The position numbers and the translations under genes are program-made. From an uncultured Azohydromonas sp. (lineage in GTDB: Bacteria; Pseudomonadota; Gammaproteobacteria; Burkholderiales; Burkholderiaceae_C): a stretch of DNA of 19,147 nucleotides. The notes under the pieces were generated by a model. It had not been told where the DNA came from. It made no database searches and saw only the letters and a program-made list of their open reading frames with translations. Below, one piece after another: positions 7,888 through 17,314 of this stretch. Each line of letters begins with the position of its first letter. Position 1 is the first letter of the stretch. The stretch is from contig NZ_CALAOH010000220.1 of NCBI RefSeq assembly GCF_937926365.1, positions 1 through 19,147 of the forward strand, given 5' to 3'.

Positions 7888-8847
7888 ATGCTCCGTACCG
7901 CCCTCACCGAAATGTTCGGCATCGAGTACCCGATCGCGCTTGCGCCCATGGGCGGGGTGTCGGGCGGTCGACTGGCCGCGGCCGTTTCCAACGCTGGGGG
8001 GCTGGGTCTTGTCGGCGGTGGCTATGGAGACAGCGCCTGGCTCAGCAGGGAGCTGTCGCTGGTGAAGGGCGAGACCAGCAAGCCATGGGGAGTTGGCCTC
8101 ATCACCTGGTCGGTCGATGCAGCGATCGTCGACATGGTGCTCGGGTACAAACCGCACGCTGTCATGCTCTCTTTTGGTGACCCGAGGGCGTATGGAGCGA
8201 TCGTCAAGGCGGCCGGGTGCCGCCTGATTTGCCAGGTCCAGGACGTGGCCGGCGCACGCTTGGCCCTCGACGCTGGCGCTGATGTCATCGTGGCGCAAGG
8301 CACCGAAGCGGGTGGCCACGGCGCTGGACGCTCGACGCTGCCGTTGGTGCCTGCCGTTGTTGATGCGGTGGCATCGACGCCGGTGCTGGCGGCCGGCGGC
8401 ATTGCCGATGGACGCGGCCTGGCGGCAGCGTTGATGCTCGGCGCGCAGGGTGCATTGATGGGCACACGGTTCTACGCCAGCGAAGAGGCCCTGGGCCACC
8501 CGCAAGCCAAGCGCAGGATCGTTGCGGCCCACGGCGAAGACACCTGCAGGACAACGGCATTCGACGTGGTGCGCAAGCTGGCTTGGCCCGAGCCGTACAA
8601 CGGGCGCGCGCTGCGCAATGGCTTCGTCGAGCGCTGGAGAGGCCGGGAGGAAGAACTGGCCGCACAGCTGGACGTACAGCAGCCCGTGTACGCATCGGCG
8701 GTACAGGCCGCGGACCACGACGTGGCCGTCGTCTGGGCAGGCGAAGGAGTCGACCTGATCAACGGTGTTGAACCGGCCGGTGAAATCGTGCGGCGGCTGG
8801 CCGCCGAGGCGGTGGACCGGTTGAGGTGGGCTGCGAGGCTGGCATGA
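7888..8847 (+). CDS. Nitronate monooxygenase family FMN enzyme
   Basis: A 319-residue TIM-barrel flavoprotein of the nitronate monooxygenase (2-nitropropane dioxygenase) family, which oxidises alkyl nitronates with FMN and oxygen. Visible marks: PIALAPMGGVSGG near the N-terminus (15-27), AQGTEAGGHG at 136-145 with the likely catalytic base H144, the phosphate-binding AAGGIADGRG at 168-177 and GAQGALMGTRF at 185-195. The start at 7888 has GAGG seven bases upstream; a TTG at 7873 is less likely. It overlaps the phosphoesterase gene by ATGA. Related enzymes use other substrates (enoyl reductase FabK-like), so the exact substrate is not settled. Confidence 0.85.
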   Translation: MLRTALTEMFGIEYPIALAPMGGVSGGRLAAAVSNAGGLGLVGGGYGDSAWLSRELSLVKGETSKPWGVGLITWSVDAAIVDMVLGYKPHAVMLSFGDPRAYGAIVKAAGCRLICQVQDVAGARLALDAGADVIVAQGTEAGGHGAGRSTLPLVPAVVDAVASTPVLAAGGIADGRGLAAALMLGAQGALMGTRFYASEEALGHPQAKRRIVAAHGEDTCRTTAFDVVRKLAWPEPYNGRALRNGFVERWRGREEELAAQLDVQQPVYASAVQAADHDVAVVWAGEGVDLINGVEPAGEIVRRLAAEAVDRLRWAARLA

Positions 8848-9677
8848 AACTCAACATCCTCTCGGACCTGCACCTGGGCTTCGGCGCGATGGACCGTCCG
8901 GAGAACGATGCTGACGTGGTCGTCCTGGCCGGCGACATCTCGCGCCACCGCGAGGCGGTGGCTTGGGCCTTGCGCTTCGAGCGACCGGTGGTTTACGTCC
9001 CCGGAAACCACGAGTTCTACGGCAGCTGCATCGAGGCGGTCACGCAAGATCTCAAGCACCTGTGCACCGGCACGCGGGTCCACGTTCTCGATGAGGGCGA
9101 AGTCGTGCTCGGGAACGTGCGTTTTCTTGGCACGACGCTGTGGAGCGACTTTGGGCTGTTTGGCGATGGCGAGCAAAAGGCTGCCGCCATGGCCGAGGCG
9201 CGAGAGTCGATACGCGATTTCAGCCGGATCCGGGGTACCACGTCGGCCAACTCGGCGTTCACGCCAGAAGATGCCGCGGCATTGTTCGAACGGCACGCCG
9301 CCTGGCTGGACAGCCGGCTCAGAGCACCTCACGACGGTTCCACCGTCGTCGTCACACACCATGCTCCTTCAACCCGGAGCATCCATCCGCGGTTTACCGG
9401 CTCGCTGTTGAACGCGTGCTTCGTCTCCAAGGCCGAGCATCTTCTGGGCGCCGACCGCGTGCAGCTCTGGATCCATGGCCATACCCATGACAGCTTCGAT
9501 TACACGCTCAACGGGACACGCGTGGTCTGCAATCCGCGAGGCTATGCAAAAGGCGGTGTCAACGAGAACCCGCTTTTCGACCCCAATCTGATGATCGAGA
9601 TCGGCAGTGATGCCGGGAAAACGACAGCACCAAGCCGCGACGGTGCGCTGGCCGACGGACACGCGCGGCAGCGGTGA
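8844..9677 (+). CDS. Calcineurin-like metallophosphoesterase
   Basis: A 277-residue cytosolic phosphoesterase with the full set of metal-binding motifs in order: D8 and H10 in SDLHLG, D31 in AGDIS, N55-H56 in PGNHEF, H172 in VTHHAP, and H213/H215 in HGHTH. It probably holds two metal ions and hydrolyses a phosphomono- or diester; the substrate is unknown. It is translationally coupled to the nitronate monooxygenase by an ATGA overlap, though no shared pathway is evident. The last ~25 residues are low in complexity and lie outside the domain. It converges with the MarR gene, 35 bases apart. Confidence 0.88.
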   Translation: MKLNILSDLHLGFGAMDRPENDADVVVLAGDISRHREAVAWALRFERPVVYVPGNHEFYGSCIEAVTQDLKHLCTGTRVHVLDEGEVVLGNVRFLGTTLWSDFGLFGDGEQKAAAMAEARESIRDFSRIRGTTSANSAFTPEDAAALFERHAAWLDSRLRAPHDGSTVVVTHHAPSTRSIHPRFTGSLLNACFVSKAEHLLGADRVQLWIHGHTHDSFDYTLNGTRVVCNPRGYAKGGVNENPLFDPNLMIEIGSDAGKTTAPSRDGALADGHARQR

Positions 9678-9712
9678 CTGGCTCGGCCACGTCGGCGCTA
9701 CCTCGAACCAGC

Positions 9713-10147
9713 TCAGGCCATGCTTTCGTCGTTGAATGCGCCAATGTTCTCGACCGAGAACACGTTTGACAACGAACGCAGCTCCGTGCGGTGCAGCCCG
9801 GCAAGCCGCGCAATGCACTGATCGCCCTTCCTGGTGAGGTGGACTTCGACCTGACGGCGATCAACCGACCCGGTCACCCGTCGCACCAGTCCGGCGCTTT
9901 CGCACCGGGTGACCAGCGCGACAACGCCGTGGTGCCGCGCCTGCAGCCGTTCGGCCAGCTCGCCAATGGTGGCCCATTCCCGCCCCGGAAAGCCCTTCAA
10001 CTGCAGCAGAAGTTGGTACTGCAGCGGTGTCAGCCCTTCGGCCTGCACGGCCTCCTCGCTGAAGCGCATGAAGCGGCGCAGCTGGTATCGAAACTCGGAC
10101 AGCAGCTCGTAGTCGCCCTTGGTCATCGGCCTTGTCTTCTTTGTCAT
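9713..10147 (-). CDS. MarR family transcriptional regulator
   Basis: About 144 residues. Helices at the N-terminus (YELLSEFRYQLRRFMRFSEE) serve dimerisation. The winged helix at about 58-108 contains ATIGELAERLQARHHGVVAL as the helix-turn-helix, and the wing carries the DRR signature (GSVDRRQVEVHLTRKG). Such proteins are dimeric repressors released by small aromatic or oxidising ligands. The start is uncertain: ATG 10147, GTG 10162 and ATG 10126 are all possible and none has a strong ribosome site. No divergent target gene lies upstream within 400 bases, so it may regulate itself or distant genes. Confidence 0.85.
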   Translation of the reverse strand: MTKKTRPMTKGDYELLSEFRYQLRRFMRFSEEAVQAEGLTPLQYQLLLQLKGFPGREWATIGELAERLQARHHGVVALVTRCESAGLVRRVTGSVDRRQVEVHLTRKGDQCIARLAGLHRTELRSLSNVFSVENIGAFNDESMA

Positions 10148-10184
10148 GGAGGCATTCGTCACGGCGAACTGTCTGCGCCCAGGT

Positions 10185-10209
10185 ATATCACGGTGTGAGG
10201 GATATCACG
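10185..10209. promoter_or_regulatory. Direct repeat upstream of marR, possible operator
   Basis: ATATCACG occurs at 10185-10192 and again at 10202-10209, exactly 17 bases apart, in the leader of the MarR gene. The position suggests a binding site for autoregulation. The remaining stretch 10210-10571 shows no gene or other clear signal. Confidence 0.3.
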
Positions 10210-10571
10210 CCCGCGTTCCTTCGGTGTGCGGCGGCCTTCACCGCGGCCTTGCCCTCCGAACCATGGCTTCGTAGGGAGACTGCGGCCAGCACAAGCAACC
10301 ACAACATACCAGTAGCAACGTCCAATTCCCTCACTACCCTCCACCTGTTTTGCCCTTCCTCTCTCTCAAGGCCGGAGCCGGCAGGGATGACTTGATTGAG
10401 TTGAACCGAGTATGTTGTGCATGCTGGTTTTTGACAGGACTACGGCCTGGAAGCCGATGTGTTCACGGCAGTGCCCGAGTTGGGGTCGCACTTCTCGTGA
10501 ATGAAAGGTCCACCTGCCCGGTCTTCGACGCCGCGTCCAGCGCCGAGGACGCGAAGACGCCTTTCCTGTAT

Positions 10572-13067
<2,496 letters not shown>

Positions 13068-13085
13068 GGAGGACTTGGAGGACTT
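13068..13085. repeat. Tandem 9-bp duplication before the kinase start
   Basis: GGAGGACTT occurs twice in direct succession, ending directly at the kinase start codon. Read on the kinase strand it would encode Lys-Ser-Ser twice in frame with the kinase. It may be a slippage product; it leaves an anti-Shine-Dalgarno-like CCTCC where a ribosome site would be expected. Confidence 0.6.
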
Positions 13086-14234
13086 GCTGAGCCCGGAAAC
13101 AGTGGTCCAGCAGCAAGCCGTGCCCGTTCGCGGTCAGGCACTGGGGCTGGAACAGGGCCTGCGCCACAGCACAGAAACGCCCCTTTCGACGCAGCTGGTT
13201 CGATGTCCGCTGCGTGGAAGACAGGACGCCTGCTCGGTTGGCACGATGCACGCACGCCAGACCCGCTCGCCGCTGCTGCAGCCCGCCCCACCCAGACTAC
13301 AGGCGACGAGAAGGCACGTGACAGCGGCACGACCTGCTCGCGCAGTGCGCTGGAGTAACGATGTCTGCATTATCTGGGCTAACGGCATGGCTCCGCCCCG
13401 AGGCGCGTGCCCATGGCGTTGATCCCTACCGCTGGGGGCGAACCGACTGACCACCTTGAAAGGGCTGGGGCTCAAGCCGGCCCGACGCTCAGGCGGCTCG
13501 ATCTCTACCGCGCAGGTGCCCTGTTCGTAAGCGGCACGATGCTGCCTGCGGGATGTTCCGCCTTCTGCGCATGGCTGCGCCGGTGCGCTGATCAGCCCGC
13601 GGCACACAGCGCCAGCAACACGTCGGCGCCAAATGCCTGCAGGAACGCATGCTGGTTCAGGCCCACGTTATGAATGTCGATAGACGCCACGCCGAGGGCC
13701 GCACAGGCACCCAGATGCTCCTACGCGGCCCACCGCGAACACGCCTCACAGCAGCGCCATGCCCGGTGCAAAGAGCGCAAAGGTCAGGAAATCCAGTGGC
13801 TCAAAGGTCTTGACGTGCTCGCTGGGCGGCATCGACGGCGACCACGAAGCTTTCCTGTCCCACATCGTCATAAACAACCCAGATAATCCTCAATAATCTT
13901 TGCCAACTAAACGCAAGAGTATTTTCTTCCCATGGTGCTCGCAGGTCTGTAGCTTCAAAACGGCAGAGCATTCACCTAACCGCCCTTGCGGCGATGACAT
14001 GGACAGTGTTCAGCCCACAGGGTTTGTCCGCCTGGCCCGGGACAACCCCAGACCGCCACCGTGCCAGTCATGGCTGCATGGGCCGCGCATGTCATCAGGC
14101 CCATCCACAGCGTGATGGGATGCACGGGCATCCATGCTTAGCAGACCGACAGGACGGCGGCTTTTGCGGCGCTGCGTGAGGTGACGGAACTTGGATTCCT
14201 GCGCCCCGGTCCTCGCGGAAGATGCTCGTGCTAC
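13086..14234. other. Gene-poor, possibly degenerate region
   Basis: No intact gene is convincing here. Coding-like pieces exist: a + strand 29-codon ORF at 13361-13450 with GGAG five bases before its ATG; a minus-strand piece at 13592-13720 ending FLQAFGADVLLALCAAG with codon use like a real gene but a TAG just before it; and a minus-strand piece at 13746-13832 containing EPLDFLTFALFAPGMALL. A minus-strand ORF at 13134-13388 has a hydrophobic N-terminus but a poor lipobox. ATTATCTGGG at 13369-13378 is repeated in inverted orientation at 13878-13887. Roughly 13868-13930 is clearly AT-richer than its surroundings. A short inverted repeat GGATGC-ACGG-GCATCC lies at 14118-14133. This could be decayed genes or an old insertion; no family was recognised. 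Confidence 0.5.
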
Positions 14235-14253
14235 GGGTAGGACCGTCCCACCC
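14235..14253. promoter_or_regulatory. Candidate centromere (parS) palindrome 1
   Basis: GGGTAGGAC-C-GTCCCACCC: two 9-base arms with one mismatch around a single central base. It is the first of three related palindromes downstream of parB. A centromere downstream of parB is the known layout of type Ia partition systems such as P1 and F. Confidence 0.55.
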
Positions 14254-14323
14254 CCAATGAGACCACCAGTCCCTTCGCATCACTCGATGGTGCACGGCAC
14301 AGATGGCGGGCGTGGCGGCAGGA

Positions 14324-14346
14324 GGGGGTAGGACGGTCCCACCCCC
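14324..14346. promoter_or_regulatory. Candidate centromere (parS) palindrome 2
   Basis: Eleven-base arms GGGGGTAGGAC and GTCCCACCCCC around a central G, with one mismatch. It shares the core TAGGAC-N-GTCCCACCC with the first copy, 89 bases away. Confidence 0.55.
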
Positions 14347-14427
14347 AGTCCAACATCACGAAACAGCAGAATGCCGCGCACGTGAAGCGCGAGCAGGCCA
14401 TTGACGCACCGAAGCTGATGCGCTGGC

Positions 14428-14452
14428 GGGGGGGAGGACCGTCCTACCCCCC
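14428..14452. promoter_or_regulatory. Candidate centromere (parS) palindrome 3, at the parB stop
   Basis: GGGGGGG then AGGAC-C-GTCC then TACCCCCC: the same core AGGAC-N-GTCC flanked by G and C runs, 104 bases from copy 2 and six bases from the parB stop. Its strong stem could also act as a transcript end for parAB, although no T-run follows. Confidence 0.55.
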
Positions 14453-14457
14453 GCCGC

Positions 14458-15531
14458 TCAGTCCAGAAGCTTGCGAAGCGCCGCCTCAAAAGCCTTCCAC
14501 TGGCCTTCGGGAAGAACCAGCGGATCCAGTTCGATGACCGTACGCCCTGCGGCATCAGCCTTGATCGTGCCACGCCGTCCCTCGCCAAGATCCATCTCGC
14601 GTAGGGGCCGGGCACGAAGGCTGCGCCTGGGGGCTTCGTCCTTCAGGCAAGCCGTCAAGGCCTTGAACACCTGGGCCGCAGGCGAGCGTCCATCGACCAT
14701 ATCGGCACTGCGAGCCGCGGCCAGCACCGCGTCGGGGTTCTTTTCCAGCGCCTTGTGCAGGTCAGCTGCCCACCGAAACTGGATAGCATTGGGCGAGGAA
14801 AACGCGCCCACGACCTCGGGCGGCAGTTGTGCGATGCGCAAGGCCTTGCCGATATCGCTGATGTCCCGCCCGATGGCTGCGGCCAGTTGCCGGTTCGAAG
14901 GGAACAACCCCTCGTTGAGCGCGCGCAGGTACATGCGCCCCTGCTCCCAGGCCGACAGGCTCTGTCGGCCACGGTTCTCGCGCTCCATGTGCACGAACAG
15001 ATCCCGATCCTGCAGATCCTGCACGATGGCCAGGACCGGCAGTCCGAGTTCCAGGCAGGCGCGATGCCGCCTGTGTCCGAAGACGATCTCGTAGCGGGCC
15101 GCCCCTTCGCTCCCCTCGACCCGCCCGGCCGGGAGCGGGCGTACCTTGATGGGCTGCACGTTGCCGCCGGCATCTTGGATCTCGCGCTTGAGCGCTTCGA
15201 AGTCCGCGTCAGCGAAGGAGTCCGGATGCCGGTTGGCCCAGTGGCTCGGGACGATGCTGCGGGCGTCCATCAACTGGCCACCGCGCTCGCCTTCGAGCTT
15301 GCGCAGTTCGCCTTCCAGCGACTCAATGCGCTGCTCCAGCTTGTTGGTCTCGAACACGGTCGTGGACAGCAACCCCACACCGGTGCGCGGTACGGGCCTC
15401 GGTGCAGGTGCTGCAGCGGGGACCACGGCTGCGGGGCTTCCGTCCGCAGCCGGCACGGCTTCCTCACGGGACTGCGGCAGCACGAACGCGATGCCTGACC
15501 CCTTCCTCTTCACAGGCGATCCCGTGCTCAT
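14458..15531 (-). CDS. parB: ParB-type partition protein
   Basis: A 357-residue centromere-binding protein. A disordered Ala/Pro-rich N-terminus (to about 50) is followed by a short coiled coil (61-84). The ParB/Srx nucleotide-binding fold has GHRRHRACLELG at 152-163 and ENRGRQSLS at 185-193, the conserved CTP-binding boxes. A helix-turn-helix lies at about 212-237 (SNRQLAAAIGRDISDIGKAL), and a C-terminal region serves dimerisation. The start is one base after the parA stop, so both genes form one transcript. The three palindromes just behind its stop are the natural candidates for its binding site. Confidence 0.9.
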   Translation of the reverse strand: MSTGSPVKRKGSGIAFVLPQSREEAVPAADGSPAAVVPAAAPAPRPVPRTGVGLLSTTVFETNKLEQRIESLEGELRKLEGERGGQLMDARSIVPSHWANRHPDSFADADFEALKREIQDAGGNVQPIKVRPLPAGRVEGSEGAARYEIVFGHRRHRACLELGLPVLAIVQDLQDRDLFVHMERENRGRQSLSAWEQGRMYLRALNEGLFPSNRQLAAAIGRDISDIGKALRIAQLPPEVVGAFSSPNAIQFRWAADLHKALEKNPDAVLAAARSADMVDGRSPAAQVFKALTACLKDEAPRRSLRARPLREMDLGEGRRGTIKADAAGRTVIELDPLVLPEGQWKAFEAALRKLLD

Positions 15532-15532
15532 C

Positions 15533-16717
15533 TCAGGCTCCCAGTTGCTTGCGCCAGAAGGTCTGCGCTTGGTCTTCGATCAGCTCCACGAGCCGGTCAT
15601 AGGCCTCATAAGCGCGCTTGAAGGTGCGGGTGCTGGCATTGGCCGGGCCGCTGTCGTACACGGTCCCGAACTCCGCGCTGGAAGTACTGGCCGCCATGCT
15701 CTTGGGAATTTCCACCGGCAGCACTTTCTCGGCATAGGCCGCGGCGATCCACTCGCGCACCACCAGGCTCGCTTGGTCGGTGGACTCCACCTTGGCCGGC
15801 AGGATGTCGATGAAGGCGAACTCCTTGCTGCCGCCACGGTTCTTCACCAACTGCGTCGTCAGGTCGGAAAACAGATCCCAGAACTGGGCACTCGATGCGA
15901 AATCCAGCGCGCTGGGCGGCAGCGGCATGATGATCCCGTCGCTGGCCATGAGCGCATTGATGGTGGTGTAGGACAGGGCAGGGGGCGTGTCGATGATGAT
16001 GACGTCGTAGTCCAGCCGCACCGGATCGAGCCCGTAGTTCAGGACGTTCCAGAACTCGAAATTCGGATCCTTGCTCTGCTTGGCCGGCAGCACGAACTCC
16101 GCCGAGAACAGGAACGAGGCCGCGGCAACCAGATCGATGCCCTCCCAATAGGTCGGGCGGATGGCATACGTGATGTCGGCTTGGTCGCCCGTGAACAGCG
16201 GCAACACCGTGTCGTCCACGTTGACCTCCGAGTCTGGCAGCAGCCCGAAGAGCGTCGTGAGGCTGCCCTGGGGATCACAGTCGATCACCAGCACCCGGTG
16301 ACCACGCAGGTTCAGGCCTTGTGCCAGCGTCAAGGCCGTGGTGGTCTTCGTCACCCCGCCCTTGAAGTTGCCCACGCTGATCGTGACCGCTTCAGCACCT
16401 TCAGGGCGCAGTTCGTCGCGGCGCACGTCACGCACCCACTGCCGCGCTTCTTCCAGCATGAACTCGCGCCGCGAGCCGGTGCTGTTGAGCCGTCCGCTGG
16501 GCAGATCGCCTTTGCGCACGCGGTAGTCCACTTGGCCCTTGTCCAGCCCGGTCAGGCCCATGAGCTGCGTGGTGGAGAAGACGGGGGCCTTCTTACGCGC
16601 GTCCGGCGCCAGCATGGCGCCGCGCACCTGCGCCACGATGGACTTGACCCGCTCCGCTTGATCACTGATCGCGTCCAGCGAGATCGAGCGGCTACTGTTC
16701 CTCAGCAACGATTCCAC
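15533..16717 (-). CDS. parA: ParA-type partition ATPase with N-terminal DNA-binding region
   Basis: About 394 residues from the GTG at 16717. The deviant Walker A KGGVTKTT is at 119-126, IDCDPQGSLTTLFG follows at 145, and Walker B VIIIDTPPAL is at about 239-248. The ~110 residues before the ATPase include a helix-turn-helix-like stretch (MGLTGLDKGQVDYRVRKGD), as in type Ia ParA proteins, which repress their own operon. The GTG is chosen because AAAGGAG lies seven bases upstream; an in-frame ATG at 16735 would place that site inside the gene and has no ribosome site of its own. The gene is transcribed away from the origin and the rep gene. Confidence 0.88.
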   Translation of the reverse strand: MESLLRNSSRSISLDAISDQAERVKSIVAQVRGAMLAPDARKKAPVFSTTQLMGLTGLDKGQVDYRVRKGDLPSGRLNSTGSRREFMLEEARQWVRDVRRDELRPEGAEAVTISVGNFKGGVTKTTTALTLAQGLNLRGHRVLVIDCDPQGSLTTLFGLLPDSEVNVDDTVLPLFTGDQADITYAIRPTYWEGIDLVAAASFLFSAEFVLPAKQSKDPNFEFWNVLNYGLDPVRLDYDVIIIDTPPALSYTTINALMASDGIIMPLPPSALDFASSAQFWDLFSDLTTQLVKNRGGSKEFAFIDILPAKVESTDQASLVVREWIAAAYAEKVLPVEIPKSMAASTSSAEFGTVYDSGPANASTRTFKRAYEAYDRLVELIEDQAQTFWRKQLGA

Positions 16718-16824
16718 CAGGAAGCTCCTTTGCATACAAGGTTTGTTATCACAGCAGATTTTATGAGCAGACGCGAAAGTCCACGGCAAACGCAAAACTC
16801 GCGTCTTTCCAACGCTGCAGCCAT

Positions 16825-16837
16825 GGAAAACCGGACA
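16825..16837 (-). repeat. Inverted iteron-like copy between parA and the origin
   Basis: Read on the minus strand this is TGTCCGGTTTTCC, the iteron TGTCCGGCTTTTCC minus one base. It is the only copy in this orientation that I found and lies about 110 bases before the parA start. Confidence 0.55.
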
Positions 16838-16842
16838 TTTGG

Positions 16843-16891
16843 TTTTGAAGTCTTGTCTGCTCCATGTCGTCGATCTTTAAAGACTTCAAAA
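16843..16891. repeat. Exact 12-bp inverted repeat in the origin
   Basis: TTTTGAAGTCTT (16843-16854) and AAGACTTCAAAA (16880-16891) are exact reverse complements with 25 bases between them. The right arm overlaps a direct repeat ACTTCAA (16883 and 16891). It lies between parA and the DnaA box and could bind ParA, ParB or a host factor such as IHF, or form a cruciform. Confidence 0.7.
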
Positions 16892-16908
16892 CTTCAAGAT
16901 TTTGGGAC

Positions 16909-16917
16909 TGTGGATAA
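16909..16917 (-). promoter_or_regulatory. DnaA box
   Basis: TGTGGATAA is the reverse complement of the perfect DnaA box TTATCCACA. It borders an AT-rich stretch and the iteron array, the usual arrangement in iteron plasmid origins that use host DnaA. Confidence 0.75.
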
Positions 16918-16920
16918 GGC

Positions 16921-16946
16921 TGTTTTTTTTATAAAAATCAACAACT
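16921..16946. other. AT-rich stretch, likely DNA unwinding element
   Basis: A run of eight T followed by ATAAAAATCAACAACT is the most AT-rich segment of the origin. It lies between the DnaA box and the first iteron, where the strands of such origins usually open. Confidence 0.55.
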
Positions 16947-16959
16947 TGCAGATTCCATG

Positions 16960-17060
16960 TGTCCGGCTTTTCCGCTACATCCGTCCGGCTTTGGGCCGAA
17001 ACACGTCCGGCTTTTCCTGTTCTGCTGTCCGCCGATCCGCCAAACGTCCGGCTTTTCCTG
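16960..17060 (+). repeat. Origin iterons, close-spaced group
   Basis: Copies begin at 16960 (TGTCCGGCTTTTCC), 16982 (CGTCCGGCTTTGG), 17004 (CGTCCGGCTTTTCCTG), 17026 (TGTCCGCC, degenerate) and 17045 (CGTCCGGCTTTTCCTG). The first four are exactly 22 bases apart, about two helical turns, so Rep would bind them on one face. Together with the DnaA box, the AT-rich stretch and the adjacent rep gene they define the replication origin (oriV). Confidence 0.85.
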
Positions 17061-17081
17061 CCCTGCAGCGGCAAAGCCATA

Positions 17082-17251
17082 CGTCCGGGGCCCTGGCCCT
17101 GTCCGGGCTGACTTGCATCAGTTCTGCAGAGACGAAGCACCGGGAAATGTCCGGGAATTCCTGTTCCTTGACCTGACGCAGCGGGCAGCAACTGTCCGGC
17201 TTTTCGACCCCTGCCCGTCACCACGGGAGGGTGGAACTGTCCGGGAATTCG
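17082..17251 (+). repeat. Origin iterons, wide-spaced group
   Basis: Further copies of the (C/T)GTCCGG core begin at 17082, 17100, 17148 (TGTCCGGGAATTCCTG), 17193 (TGTCCGGCTTTTCG) and 17238 (TGTCCGGGAATTCG). The last three are each 45 bases apart, and the operator half-site at 17284 is 46 bases further on. They may serve copy-number control (titration or handcuffing) rather than opening. Confidence 0.65.
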
Positions 17252-17283
17252 AGTCCGTGGTTTTCCGATGTCACGCGGCTTAG

Positions 17284-17309
17284 TGTCCAAACGATTGCGG
17301 ACATATACT
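17284..17309 (+). promoter_or_regulatory. rep promoter with Rep-like operator
   Basis: TGTCC (17284-17288) and GGACA (17299-17303) form an inverted repeat with 10 bases between, built from the iteron core. It directly abuts a good -10 box TATACT (17304-17309). The -35 box is weak (TTAGTG at 17280). In Rep_3 plasmids, Rep dimers repress their gene at such inverted half-iterons. Confidence 0.6.
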
Positions 17310-17314
17310 GGGCC

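Noticed and set aside
13134..13388. Possible small lipoprotein ahead of the kinase (minus strand)
   Set aside because: It has a hydrophobic segment ending GGAGC, but no leucine at -3 of the cysteine, no ribosome site, and a Cys/Arg/Ser-rich remainder without family likeness.
13361..13450. 29-codon + strand ORF beginning MSALSGLTAWLRPEARAHG
   Set aside because: It has GGAG before the ATG and plausible codons, but it is too short, not recognised, and lies in a degenerate stretch; kept only as a note in the region entry.
14235..14452. CRISPR-like repeats
   Set aside because: Three palindromes with spacings near 90-105 bases and no uniform spacers or cas genes; a partition site explains them better.
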